This document shows, in pieces, positions 55,151 to 64,000 of a DNA stretch of 64,000 nucleotides. Where the stretch lies: assembly GCA_922989275.2 (NCBI GenBank), contig OV277857.1, positions 79,601,321 to 79,665,320 of the forward strand, written 5' to 3'. A program made the position numbers and the translations under genes. Each line of letters starts with the position of its first letter. Position 1 is the stretch's first letter. The notes below the pieces were generated by a model. It worked only from the letters and a program-made list of their open reading frames with translations, was not told the DNA's origin and made no database searches. This DNA comes from Gari tellinella (lineage: Eukaryota; Mollusca; Bivalvia; Cardiida; Psammobiidae).

Positions 55151-55282
55151 TAATTTACTTTTACAATCGTTCTGAGCTAAATTCTTCCAAACAATAAGTA
55201 TAATTACAATCTATTGAAACAATAAATCACTAGAATTGTTTATTTTTCGCAACTCATTGATTTTAGCTTTAACGACATACAT

Positions 55283-55351
55283 TCGCCACACGTTCGTTTG
55301 TAATTATGGTGTTTCGTCCACACGTTCGTTTGTAATCATGGTGTTTCGTCC
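55283..55351. repeat. 34-bp direct tandem duplication
   Basis: CACACGTTCGTTTGTAAT..ATGGTGTTTCGTCC occurs twice in a row with one base difference. It lies upstream of the vasohibin start, in otherwise unique sequence. Confidence 0.8.
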
Positions 55352-56134
55352 CTATCTCCATTATTTATCGTTTGGAACTACAATTCTGTATTGAAAATCG
55401 TGAGAAATACAGCTACATTGAATAATTGTCATGTTTGCTTATTAATCAAACTTATTTGTTAACTTGTACCAGGGCCATCGATTCATCTTTCTATCCACCA
55501 GTCTATAGAATATTATAATAAATGTAACCCTTGTATATTTGAGGAACCATACTAGTCTTGCTAGCCAGTGTCCCGGCTCATGATAACAAGTTAGAGTTCA
55601 GTCTGATGTACTATTCACATGCTCCCGACCAAGTTATGTGGGGAGTCATTAAATCAAATCAATATTTATTTATTGTCAGTCATTTCAGGAACGTATATTA
55701 TACACATATTCCTTGTCATTTCATAAAATAATTTTATGATATAATGCAATTTTCTACATTTTATTGCAATGTATTTGTGTTTCGTTTGCATTTCAACAGG
55801 AAAGAATAATGTCTTCTCTAATGTTGCATTAGTGTCTGTGATGGCTTAATTGCGCTAATACTTCATAGTTTTAATTACCGATAGGTCAACAAAATCAGAT
55901 TATAATGAGGCATGATTGGAACAATCATGGCAGAAGGCTGTTTGATACATGATTTTAACATACTTTCCAAGAAAAACAAGGCTCAAACAAATTGTTTTTC
56001 TTCAAATTTACTTTTGTTTTTCAGTGATAAACACCATGCAGTGTCACTTTGGATTCTGTTCTGACCAAAAGTAAATGTAGAAGAATCTGATCCGGAACCA
56101 AACTGTTTGCAAACTCAACAAATAACATAACAGG
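55352..56134. other. Unassigned sequence upstream of vasohibin
   Basis: No gene found. Contains AAGAATAATGTCTTCTCTAA at 55802, an end of the inverted-repeat family at 29.0 kb, without a partner. Confidence 0.4.
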
Positions 56135-56141
56135 CTAAATG

Positions 56142-56262
56142 TTAACCCTTTACCATATGGAGTACCTTTACACAATGAAGTTTCTAAATTTGAGGAAAGG
56201 TGACCACATAAAGCAGGTAAAGTCTGCTTTACTGTCAGCTGCTTTAACCCTATAGATACTCA
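56142..56262. mobile_element. Family A relic
   Basis: TTAACCCTTTACCATATGGA and a shortened AAGCAGGTAAAGTCTGCTTT hairpin. Confidence 0.5.
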
Positions 56263-56534
56263 TTTTTAGCTTTTTTATCATGGAAGCATCAACAGTATCC
56301 TTGGGGGTTAGAGTCAAGCCTAAAATACATTTAACAGAAATGTCTAATATCTTCTCCCATACTTATCCACCAAACTGTGTGTTGTAACTACAATATAACT
56401 AAGTATTGGGACAGACAGGGCTGGGCAAACATTAAAGACCGCAGTCAGACTGATCATTCAGAAGCAGTCTGATCGGGGTTAACACTGCCATTCAGCTTGC
56501 ACCTTTTAGACTCATTTATGACATTATTGTGTGA

Positions 56535-56871
56535 TACAGCACCCCCTCTCTACAACATTTAATGGGAGACAACAATCATGTGCGCTGTTGGGAGGGAGTA
56601 TGTTATAGGGAGGGACATTGGCGTACATTTGCAAACAGCTTGAATCCAGATCAGACGTCCCGTAACACGTCATCTGATCTGGATTCAAGCCGTTTGTCAC
56701 TCCTCATTAAGTTTTTTCCATCAAAATGTCAATTATGTAAAACAGCAGACGACAACTTTACGCAGCAGTAAAAGCGTTAGACATAAATGTACTATTTAGG
56801 GAACTGCGGCAAGGGTCGTTGTAAGGAGGGAGTCGTTGTTGGGAGGGCCATGGTAGAGAGGGAGCACTGTA
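56535..56871. mobile_element. Family J element with a G-type core
   Basis: TACAGCACCCCCTCTCTACA and TAGAGAGGGAGCACTGTA ends (TA flanks). Centre AACAGCTTGAATCCAGATCA GAC / TCTGATCTGGATTCAAGC, then GACGACAACTTTACG as in family G. Confidence 0.75.
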
Positions 56872-57691
56872 AAAGCAAATCATTCAATTTTTAGGTAATC
56901 ACAGCAGTTATACAGGTTGGTCCAACTTTTTAGAATTTTTTGGGGTACTTATTAGAATCATCTCAAAGGTTTGTAAAGAAATAAGGACTTTAGCATCTAA
57001 AATACTTTATCTACAAAGGTATCCTGGTATAAAACGGTTTTCTTGAATAGATTGGTTTTAGTGGTTAAAAAAACCCAACTATAATATCCAAAAATAGCAT
57101 ACCACTGTTTTTATTTCAACTTAATTAGATGGAAAAACAAAATGACAAAGATACATAGCATGGTATGTTGGTATGGTAACAGCATAAAAATAATACTTCA
57201 TCTTCTCTTTCTTTGTTAAAATGTAGTTGAGAAACAATATACACATGCACTTATAAAAACTAGAAATGTATCTATATGACACAGATGTCTCCATCTTTCA
57301 CTTTGTCCAGTTACAAACATAAAACATGTATATGGCATTTGAAAATAATTGCATAATTAATACAATGTATCATTATAGATACAATCAAATTCATTATTTC
57401 AATGGTCAATGTTAATTGAGGTTAGATAAAATTACCAACATGCATAGGTTCCTGCCCTAAATAGTCTGTAGTCCAAAGAAAAAGCTGCCATTGTTGTTTG
57501 TCCCTTTTTTACTGACAAAATGAAAAGAGTATACATGTTCGGTGTGAAATTTGATAATGAATGATATTTTGAAAACATACTCAATTTGATTTTTAAAAAC
57601 AACTACTGTAAACAACCCATATGACTTAGAGGTTACTGGTAAGTTAGAATTCTGAATGGTCTCTTTGACCTTCATCTCTTCTCCTATTGAA

Positions 57692-58055
57692 GACAGTGCT
57701 CCCTCTCTTAGAAACCTTAAGAGTACGTTTGCAAACAGTTTGACCCTGTTTTGTTTGTTAACATCCATTTCTGCCATCTATGGGCTAATTAGAAGCCGTA
57801 AACAGTTTGAACCCAGATCAGACGCACCATTACGCGGCATCTGATCCGGGTTCAAAATGTTTGTCACTCATATGTATATTTCTTTTGTCAAAATGTCCAA
57901 TTCTAAACATTTAGCAAAACAAATTAAACGACTAAGCAGACAATATATTGTAGCATTGAAAACGACATAATAGTCTTGTTTGGTACACAGAAGCAAATAT
58001 TGTTGTAAGGCGGATATCGTTGTTCAGAGAGTCATTGAAGGGAGGGGGCACTGTA
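57692..58055. mobile_element. Family J element with a G-type core
   Basis: GACAGTGCTCCCTCTCTTAG and GGGAGGGGGCACTGTA ends; centre CAGTTTGAACCCAGATCAGA CGC / GCATCTGATCCGGGTTCAAA. Confidence 0.75.
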
Positions 58056-58354
58056 TTCATGTTTACACTGTTTTCAAAAAGTGGCATAACAATTATAACA
58101 TGTTATTCAAGCAGGAGAAGGTTTATTACTGAAAACCTGTATTGCACACCTTTGCCAACAGCTTGGATACTATTTCTGTTCCTGTAAAATGTAAGTATTC
58201 AAGTCTTTTGTTAACTTTTCACAAGGAGTAGACAAAAGACTATTGCTTCATATTCTATCCCATTCCACTGCATAAGCCTGCCCCATAGGGCACCATTACC
58301 ACTTCCTCTGAACTAACATCACAAGTGAATATTCATTGGCTCTATTTAATATGG

Positions 58355-58440
58355 TGGCAGCTTCAAGCAAGAAGAAAGTAAAGCAGAAAGCTTCTAAAGA
58401 ACCTTTCAGCTTTACTTTGATCTTGCTTTAAGCAGTATCA
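58355..58440. mobile_element. Palindrome of the A/F group
   Basis: GCTTCAAGCAAGAAGAAAGT AAAGCAGAAAGCTTCT / GAACCTTTCAGCTTTACTTT GATCTTGCTTTAAGC. Confidence 0.6.
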
Positions 58441-58469
58441 TGCTTAACCCTTTCACTTTCAATGGCGCT

Positions 58470-59515
58470 TAACTCATTCACCCCTGAAACTTTTTAATGG
58501 ATAATTCCAATTTCCAATTAAGTCTAGTCCATTTTTTAATAATTAGGGTTGATTTTAAGAATATATATAAGAAATGTAGTGGCCTCAAGCATCTGACAGA
58601 AGATCCCAAGTACAGGTGCACTAGATGTCAAGGAACTGCTCGGCCTATTGGCGGAAGGACACAGAATGAGGTTCAGGTCGGACATGACAAGCTAGAAGTG
58701 GTATCATCCTTCTGCTACCTGGGGGATATGCTCTCTGCAGCCGGTGGATGTGAACTTGCAACAACCACGCGTGTGAAAACCGTCTGGAAGAAGCTCAAGG
58801 AGTTGCTACCAGTTCTGTCAACCCGCCATCTCTCCTACAAGACCCGCAGTCGTGTTTACAGCTCATGTGTGAGGAACTCAATGCTACATGCAAGTGAGAC
58901 TTGGCCCTTGACAAGTCCAAATCTCCAGCGTTTACGTCACAATGACAGAGCCATGATCAGACAGATCTGCAATGTGAAGCCAGAGGATGTGGCTACTGTT
59001 ACTTCAGATAAGCTGTTAACACAACTTGGCCTTGATGACCTGGACATCATTCTGAGAGAGAAAAGACTCCGCTGGTTCGGACACGTTCAACACTCCACTG
59101 GCGCAATTAAGACAGTCTGCACCATACAGAGTGAGGGAAGACGTGGTCCAGGGCGACCCAAGAAGACATGGAAGACTTTAGCAGAGAGAGATAGACAAGA
59201 GTGGAAACTTTCTGAAGTCGACCCTTGTGACAGGGATGTGTGGAGATCCAATGTGAGATCTGCTATGCGTGCAGTTTGCCAGCTGCCAGAAAGGGGGCCC
59301 ACCGATGTGGACGACACTTCCACTCCTGCACGTTAATATAAATACCGATGATGATGATGACTAATATATTGCAAAATGATTAACAGTGCAGACCATGACC
59401 AAAGGGCTCCTACAGGAGGCCTTTGGTCATTGTCTCCACTGTTTTTGTAGGACAAGAGTACTAATCCCAGGTACACTGTTTGTTAATGACAACTATAGGC
59501 CTATTTGATGCTTGA
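58470..59515 (-). mobile_element. Family B element split by a LINE
   Basis: B left part TTAACTCATTCACCCCTGAA to 58573; B resumes at about 59362 ATATTGCAAAATG with hairpin CCAAAGGGCTCCTACAGGAG and AGGACAAGAGTACTAATC. Confidence 0.8.
58574..59361 (+). mobile_element. RTE-like LINE 3' fragment inside the B element
   Basis: A 250-codon open stretch to 59336 contains SSFCYLGDMLSAAGGCE, SRVYSSCVRNSMLHASETWP, DDLDIILREKRLRWFGHVQH, then a Gly/Pro/Lys-rich RRGPGRPKKTW and DRDVWRSNVRSAMRA: the C-terminal end of a non-LTR reverse transcriptase polyprotein. 5' truncated; 3' end is (GAT)n. Flanking AATATAT on both sides may be the target duplication. The first ~25 residues of the open frame belong to the host MITE. 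Confidence 0.87.
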
Positions 59516-59519
59516 TTTG

Positions 59520-59755
59520 AATGTGTTAAAAGTGTGTTCGCAAACAGTTTGGAACCTGATCATACACCATGTAATACGGCGTCTGATCAGGATTCAAACT
59601 GTTTGACACTCATATTGATATGTTTTAAGTCATACTACATTGAATCTTGCTTTGAAACTATCTTGCAAACAACAAAATTGAAGCAGATGACAATGAAACA
59701 GTGAAGGGGTAAAAAAAACCTCACAAACAATTTGGCAGTGAAAGGGTTAAACACA
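59520..59755. mobile_element. Family G element
   Basis: AACAGTTTGGAACCTGATCA / CTGATCAGGATTCAAACTG palindrome, then AGCAGATGACAATGAAACAG and GGCAGTGAAAGGGTTAA. Confidence 0.75.
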
Positions 59756-59765
59756 GTTAGTAATA

Positions 59766-59955
59766 CAGGGTTCCAGATAAGGAGGAGTAAATTGAACAAA
59801 TCCAGTATTTTCTCACTTTTCAGCACCAAATCCTATGGGGTTACTACTCATTAGAATCATCTCTTCGAGACAATTCTAATAAGTAGTGACACCATAGGGT
59901 TTAAAGCAGAAATAAAGATTTTCATTTTTGAAATAGCCCCTTATCTGGAACCCTG
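59766..59955. mobile_element. Family C MITE with 6-bp TSD GTAATA
   Basis: CAGGGTTCCAGATAAGGAGG to TTATCTGGAACCCTG; GTAATA on both sides. Confidence 0.92.
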
Positions 59956-60126
59956 GTAATAGTTGATTTGCACTTTTGTCCATGGAGGCAAGGGTTCAGC
60001 AGTGGATAAGACAGGTCATTCTTTGTGATGTAGTTTATCAACATGTACAGTAAAACCTCTGAAAACCAACTCCTTCCAGACTGAGCAAATTGTTCAGTGT
60101 AGTGTGACCTCCCGTTAAGCAGCTAT

Positions 60127-60628
60127 TTAACCATTAACTCTATAGAAGGGCCTTTTAGCACATTTAATTTATTATCCTCTTCTGAAGAAAATAGTTCCAA
60201 TTTATAGTCATGAACATGTACAGTAACAAAAAATTCCTACATGTATATCCTAGCAGAACTCTTTGAACCCTAGTCACGCATATATGCGTGTTTTGCAAAC
60301 CGTGTACCTGTGAGGAATACACTTGTCCTATGCAAACAGTGTAGCCCCTGATCAGAGGGCTCCTTAAGGAGCCCTCTGATCAGGGTCTACAATGTTTGTC
60401 ATTTTGAAATATATTGTGAAAATCAACCCTAAAATGTCAAAAATGGACTAGACTAAATTGAAAACTAGTATAGTCCATTTGAGGTTTCAGGGAGGAAAGG
60501 GTTAAAGCAGACTGAAAGTAAAGCAGAATACACCTTAAGGTGCATTCTGCTTTACTTTCAACCTGATTTAAGTGCTCTGCAGCTCACCTTTGTTCAAAAC
60601 TTTAAACAGGCTATTGGGTAAAAGGTTA
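60127..60628 (+). mobile_element. Family A element with a family B insertion
   Basis: TTAACCATTAACTCTATAGA to TATCCTAGCAGA, B 60256-60505, then AGCAGACTGAAAGTAAAGCA palindrome to CTATTGGGTAAAAGGTTAA. Confidence 0.85.
60256..60505 (+). mobile_element. Family B nested in A
   Basis: AACTCTTTGAACCCTAGTCA to TTTCAGGGAGGAAAGGGTTAA; perfect GAGGGCTCCTTAAGGAGCCC centre. Confidence 0.87.
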
Positions 60629-60675
60629 ATACAGATCACCAGTAATGCAAAAGTGCTCCTAAATGCGCTTTCTGC

Positions 60676-60890
60676 ATTAACCCTTAGCCTGCCACTCACG
60701 ACTATAGCTCCATATGCAAACAGCTTGGATCCGGATGAGACGCCGAGTAACTCGGCGTCTCATCCGGATCCAAGCTGTTTGACACTGGGACAACATTTTC
60801 AGCAATTTTGAGCAACTTTGAAGCACTTTGAAACTTGAAGCAGACGAGAAATATAGCAGACGACAATTTATTTGGCGGGCTAAGGGTTAA
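60676..60890 (+). mobile_element. Family G element, copy 2
   Basis: TTAACCCTTAGCCTGCCACT to GGCGGGCTAAGGGTTAA, nearly identical to 24994-25220 but without the 13-bp loop duplication. Sits in TTAA of an F-type remnant (GCATTAAGCAGTCATC). Confidence 0.92.
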
Positions 60891-61156
60891 GCAGTCATCT
60901 GTCCAAAGCGCCCTTAGTGATTTGTTTGCTTCTTCAATGAATGTTTGGTAACCAAGTAGAACAGATGCTTTGGGACTAAAATATTAAATGTTCTTCATTT
61001 TTCACAGATTTCTGCTATTATGGTAGTCCAGCTTTTGGATATTTCTCTGTACATGTATATGCTAAAGACATGTAATATATACAACAGTAAAGTCTTATTA
61101 TAACAACCATGCAAACTAATGCTGATGCTTTTCCAGACAGATGGCAGCTTCAAGAT

Positions 61157-61345
61157 AAATGTCCCATTTTATACAGTCATAAATGTGCACCATAACAAAT
61201 ATTTTCTACAACCTAGAAGATGATAACTTAAAGCAGCCTGTAAGTAAAGCAAAATGCACATTAAGGAATTCTGCTTTACTCCCAACCTGTTTTAAGTGTT
61301 CACTTGTCTGGAAAAGTAGAAACAGGCTATGGGCTAAAAGGTTAA
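61157..61345 (+). mobile_element. Family A MITE, left truncated
   Basis: CCCATTTTATACAGTCATAA, decayed palindrome, GGCTATGGGCTAAAAGGTTAA. Confidence 0.75.
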
Positions 61346-61378
61346 GCATCACTTGGGATTAGATTGTAGTTGTAGAAC

Positions 61379-61410
61379 CTCCCCCCCCCCCCCCCCACCA
61401 CACACACACA
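61379..61410. repeat. Poly-C and CA run
   Basis: About 18 C then CACCACACACACACA. Confidence 0.9.
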
Positions 61411-61531
61411 AAATGCTGAGAAAAGTTTGAGATTACGTTCAAGCCTTCTAGATCCCTGAGTACTAGAGACAATGACAACATCACTGCCTTATAACCAACC
61501 ACTCTCAATCTCAGCATAATAGCAATGGTCA

Positions 61532-61780
61532 GGAGCCTGTTTCATAAAACTTAGTGTGTACAACAAACAACTGTCGTAAATCAAACTTACAGATACATTT
61601 AATTTCTGATTTCTCTATCTAATCATGTCTTGTGACATCTCTCTGGAATTGTTTTTTCAAGACGATTCCAAACAGATGTCAGAAGACAGGATTAGATGGA
61701 ATGGTAAATAATAATTGGGACTTTTATAATCTGACTTACGACAACATTTGTTGTACAAAGTTTTATGAAATGGGCCACTA
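61532..61780. mobile_element. Family H MITE
   Basis: GAGCCTGTTTCATAAAACTT / AGTTTTATGAAATGGGCC ends; inner CTTGTGACATCTCTCTGGAA / ACAGATGTCAGAAGACAG. Confidence 0.8.
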
Positions 61781-61854
61781 AACCCTAAACAAAGACAATT
61801 TGTTCAGCCTTACCATTTTTTATGACACCTCCCCCTACTGGTCTATATGTACAT

Positions 61855-62105
61855 TAACTCCTTCATCCCTAAAACTTTTAATGGACAATTCCAATTTCAA
61901 ATTAGGTATAGTCTATTTTGACAATTACAGTTGATTAAAACAATACAAATGTATATTGCAAAATGACAAACAATGTAGACCCAGATCAGGGGACTCCTTT
62001 AGGAGCCCACTGATCTTGGTCTACACTATTTGCCTTGGGCAAGTGTACTCTTCAATAAGGCTTGAAAATGACAACTACACTTGTTGCTAGGAACCAAGGA
62101 GTTAA
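61855..62105 (-). mobile_element. Family B element
   Basis: TTAACTCCTTCATCCCTAAA to GGAACCAAGGAGTTAA; loop GGACTCCTTTAGGAGCC. Confidence 0.82.
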
Positions 62106-62149
62106 TATAATACGGCAAAGATTACTCACTGATGTACCCGTACTTTATA

Positions 62150-62240
62150 TAGGTAGCTGCTTACAGCAAGATGAACGAAAGCAGACAGTTTCATTAGGAT
62201 CTTTCTGCTTTATTTTCACCTTGCGTGAAGCATCCAGCTG
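62150..62240. mobile_element. F-type palindrome
   Basis: GTAGCTGCTTACAGCAAGAT GAACGAAAGCAGACAG / CTTTCTGCTTTATTTTCACCTTGC. Confidence 0.55.
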
Positions 62241-62261
62241 TCTTTATACAGATAGATTAGA

Positions 62262-62470
62262 TACAGTAAAACCTCTCTATTACGACCACTGAATAGACAT
62301 AATTATTGGGTGTTTTAGGCAGGTGATTGCTTAAAGTAAGGTGACAGTGAAACAGAAAGCTCCTTTAGGAGCTTTCTGTTTCACTGGCACCTTGCTTTAA
62401 GCTGTATCCTGACATTTATACAATCAATTAGCCTTTGTTTTAGTGGTCGTAATAGAGGGGTTTTACTGTA
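62262..62470. mobile_element. Family D element, intact
   Basis: TACAGTAAAACCTCTCTATT ACGACCACT to TAATAGAGGGGTTTTACTGTA, 209 bp, with GACAGTGAAACAGAAAGCTC palindrome. Best D reference copy; lies about 97 bp past the ANGEL stop codon, so likely in its 3' UTR. Confidence 0.9.
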
Positions 62471-62566
62471 TAAGTGATTTGTACTTTTGGCTTTGGAGGA
62501 AAGGGTTAAACAAACTTTGAGCTGAGCATCAATTACTAGTTTGTTCACATTACCATGATAAATGTA

Positions 62567-63480
62567 CTATCTGAGAGCAAACTTCGCCATGATACTAAGA
62601 TGATCAGAACCAAATTTACGATTAGGAATGCCACCCTGCTGATTAAACTCCTGTTTCGACAGGAGACCAAACCTCCCAATCAACTGCAGCTGTGCTTCTT
62701 CTACATCACCCACATGCATTTTCCATTGATCATAGTTAACCTGTACTGAGTGGACACTGTAGAAGATATAGTCAACTGTACATGGTTCTGTGTGACAGGT
62801 GGTGGTCTCCTTACAGTAATGTCCTACACGACCCACAAAATGCTCATATGCTGACACTAGTTTAAGATTATGTTCAAGACGTCCTGATCCCTGAGTACTA
62901 GTGACAGTGACATCATTACTGCCCTGTAACTGACCACTCTCTATCTCAGCATACTGGCAATGGTCTGTGATGCCAACCTTTGATGAGAGAAAGTTAGCTG
63001 CTATTGGCTTTGAGCGTTTTGCAATTGTATAACTGTCCTGACCTGATATGGTTGCTTGTGGATATCCCTCATAACTCAAGCATCCTGCGACCACTAGCTG
63101 ATATAACGGACTGAAAGGAACAGAGTTGAAGTCTCCACATATTATCAGTTCATTGTGTTTGTTAGATCCCTCTACAGCTCCATGTTTGTCTAATTCTGCT
63201 AACAGCACCATTAATTGAGCCAGTTTGATATCTCCCCGCCGTGGACTGAAGAGAAGATGAGTGTTAGCTACACACAGCCTTCGACTGGAAGACACTGAGC
63301 GAGTCTTTGGCCTGAGTTCTAATATAAGAGCTACATTGTCTCTGTCAAGAACTGAGCCACCAGCTGGGTTACAATATTTCACTGGTATGCATCTCTCCAT
63401 GGTAAACTTGGACACTTTGTAGAAGGTGGCACATCCATCCGTCTTGTCACCAGTTCTTGAAAGGTATTGTCCTTCATAAC
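62567..63480 (-). CDS. ANGEL2: Angel-like EEP-family nuclease, last coding exon
   Basis: ANGEL proteins belong to the CCR4/nocturnin branch of the exonuclease-endonuclease-phosphatase fold; ANGEL2 acts on RNA 2',3'-cyclic phosphates. The exon opens after acceptor TATATTTCAG at 63480 with two bases completing a Gly codon, then YEGQYLSRTGDKTDGCATFY, and runs 304 codons to a stop at 62567. Motifs in order: KTDGCA, DRDNVALIL, NTHLLFSPRRGDIKLAQL, CGDFNSVPFSPLY (catalytic Asp and Asn), TVDYIFYS, and near the C-terminus SDHLSIMAKF (catalytic Asp-His). Downstream ATGs, for example at 63415, are internal Met codons. The N-terminal half lies beyond the window. ANGEL2 rather than ANGEL1 is a judgement from overall resemblance. 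Confidence 0.9.
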
Positions 63481-63536
63481 CTGAAATATACAGTGAAGAA
63501 GGTGTTACGTGTATTTTTTTGCGTGTTTAACCTATT

Positions 63537-63777
63537 ACCCATAAAAACGCCTTTTTACGCCTTAAATTTATTCCTCCATTCAAGAAAATACTTCCAATTC
63601 ATAAAGTCATGAATATGTCTCATACAAAATATCTTGTATATTCTAGCAGATGGTAGCTTAAAGCAGGTTGAAAGTAAAGCAGAATGTGCCACAAGGCGCA
63701 TTCTGCTTTACTTTCAGCCTGCTTTGAGTGATCACTAATATACAATATTTGAGGCAGGCTATGGGATAATGGGTTAA
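63537..63777 (+). mobile_element. Family A TTAA MITE in the ANGEL intron
   Basis: TTAACCTATTACCCATAAAA to CTATGGGATAATGGGTTAA, 57 bp from the ANGEL acceptor. Confidence 0.88.
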
Positions 63778-64000
63778 ACAAAGAAAAGGCAATGGCAAAG
63801 CACTAAAATGAAGAAAATGTCAATTTCTTGAAAATATTAATTCGTTAGAGTGTATGTAATTCCGAACACCTGAGCAAGAATTTTTAGTGTTTGTAAATAC
63901 AACCATATTTGCACCCAAGTGGTCTCCAGTGGCAAAACATATGTCTTTGTTACAGTTACCTCTAATACTGGGGGATATAGCTATTGGAATAGGGTAGTAA
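63778..64000. other. ANGEL intron sequence at the window edge
   Basis: No upstream ANGEL exon recognised on the minus strand before the window ends. Confidence 0.4.

Noticed and set aside
59087..59323. 78-codon minus-strand frame
   Set aside because: Antisense shadow of the LINE coding sequence.

Overview
The window is animal nuclear DNA: AT-rich, low gene density, genes split by introns with canonical GT/AG borders, no operons. The vasohibin and angel proteins show a bilaterian. The very dense palindromic TTAA elements, CR1/RTE-type retroposon ends, a mariner relic and GGTCA-rich tandem repeats ending in ATGCCCCCGA suggest a bivalve mollusc; that placement is inference.

Two protein genes can be supported, both on the minus strand. 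(1) A vasohibin (tubulin carboxypeptidase) gene runs from an ATG at 54851 to a stop at 28739. I reconstruct eleven coding exons, about 381 codons, with every splice phase agreeing. The catalytic Cys, His and Ser are present. The last three exons are assigned from splice sites and reading frame, not from family similarity. (2) The last coding exon of an ANGEL-type (CCR4/nocturnin exonuclease-endonuclease-phosphatase) gene lies at 62567-63480; the rest of that gene is beyond the right edge.

Almost everything else is mobile DNA. The dominant class is short (190-260 bp) non-autonomous DNA elements, each with outer terminal inverted repeats (TIRs) and a long near-perfect central palindrome. I use private family letters: A (TTAA target, ends CCCATTACCCCATA, about 45 copies), B (TTAA, CCCTTTGAACCCTAG), C and E (CAGGGCTCC / CAGGGCTGCC, 6-bp target duplications), D (TA target, CAGTAAAACCTCTC), F (palindrome around ATGCAG..GCTCC, outer ends not well defined), G (TTAA, CAAACAGTTTGGATCC palindrome), H (GGGCC..TTTCATAA), J (TA, CAGTGCTCCCTCTCT) and K (GGCTCCGAGGTTATAAA). 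Many are nested inside each other exactly at TTAA, giving reconstructable insertion histories (4.73-5.75, 11.5-12.0, 12.60-13.36, 22.35-22.83, 29.9-30.2, 32.0-32.3, 60.1-60.6 kb).

Layout: 1-6.5 kb nested A/B/D elements; 6.5-10 kb a tRNA-bearing TTAA element, then a region bounded by inverted repeats that holds two tandem arrays; 10-16 kb A/E/C elements; 16.1-18.2 kb tandem ~300-bp GGTCA-rich repeats; 18.2-28.6 kb MITEs plus a 2.05-kb hAT-like element; 28.7-54.9 kb the vasohibin gene, its introns full of elements, including a 2.6-kb composite with a dead mariner in intron 1; 55-62.5 kb intergenic with J, G, B and C elements and an RTE-like LINE inside a B element; 62.5-64 kb the ANGEL exon.

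The strongest candidate for something undescribed is this modular MITE system: the same palindromic cores occur under different outer TIRs, the two palindrome arms change together between copies, and copies repeatedly insert into the TTAA at each other's palindrome centre.
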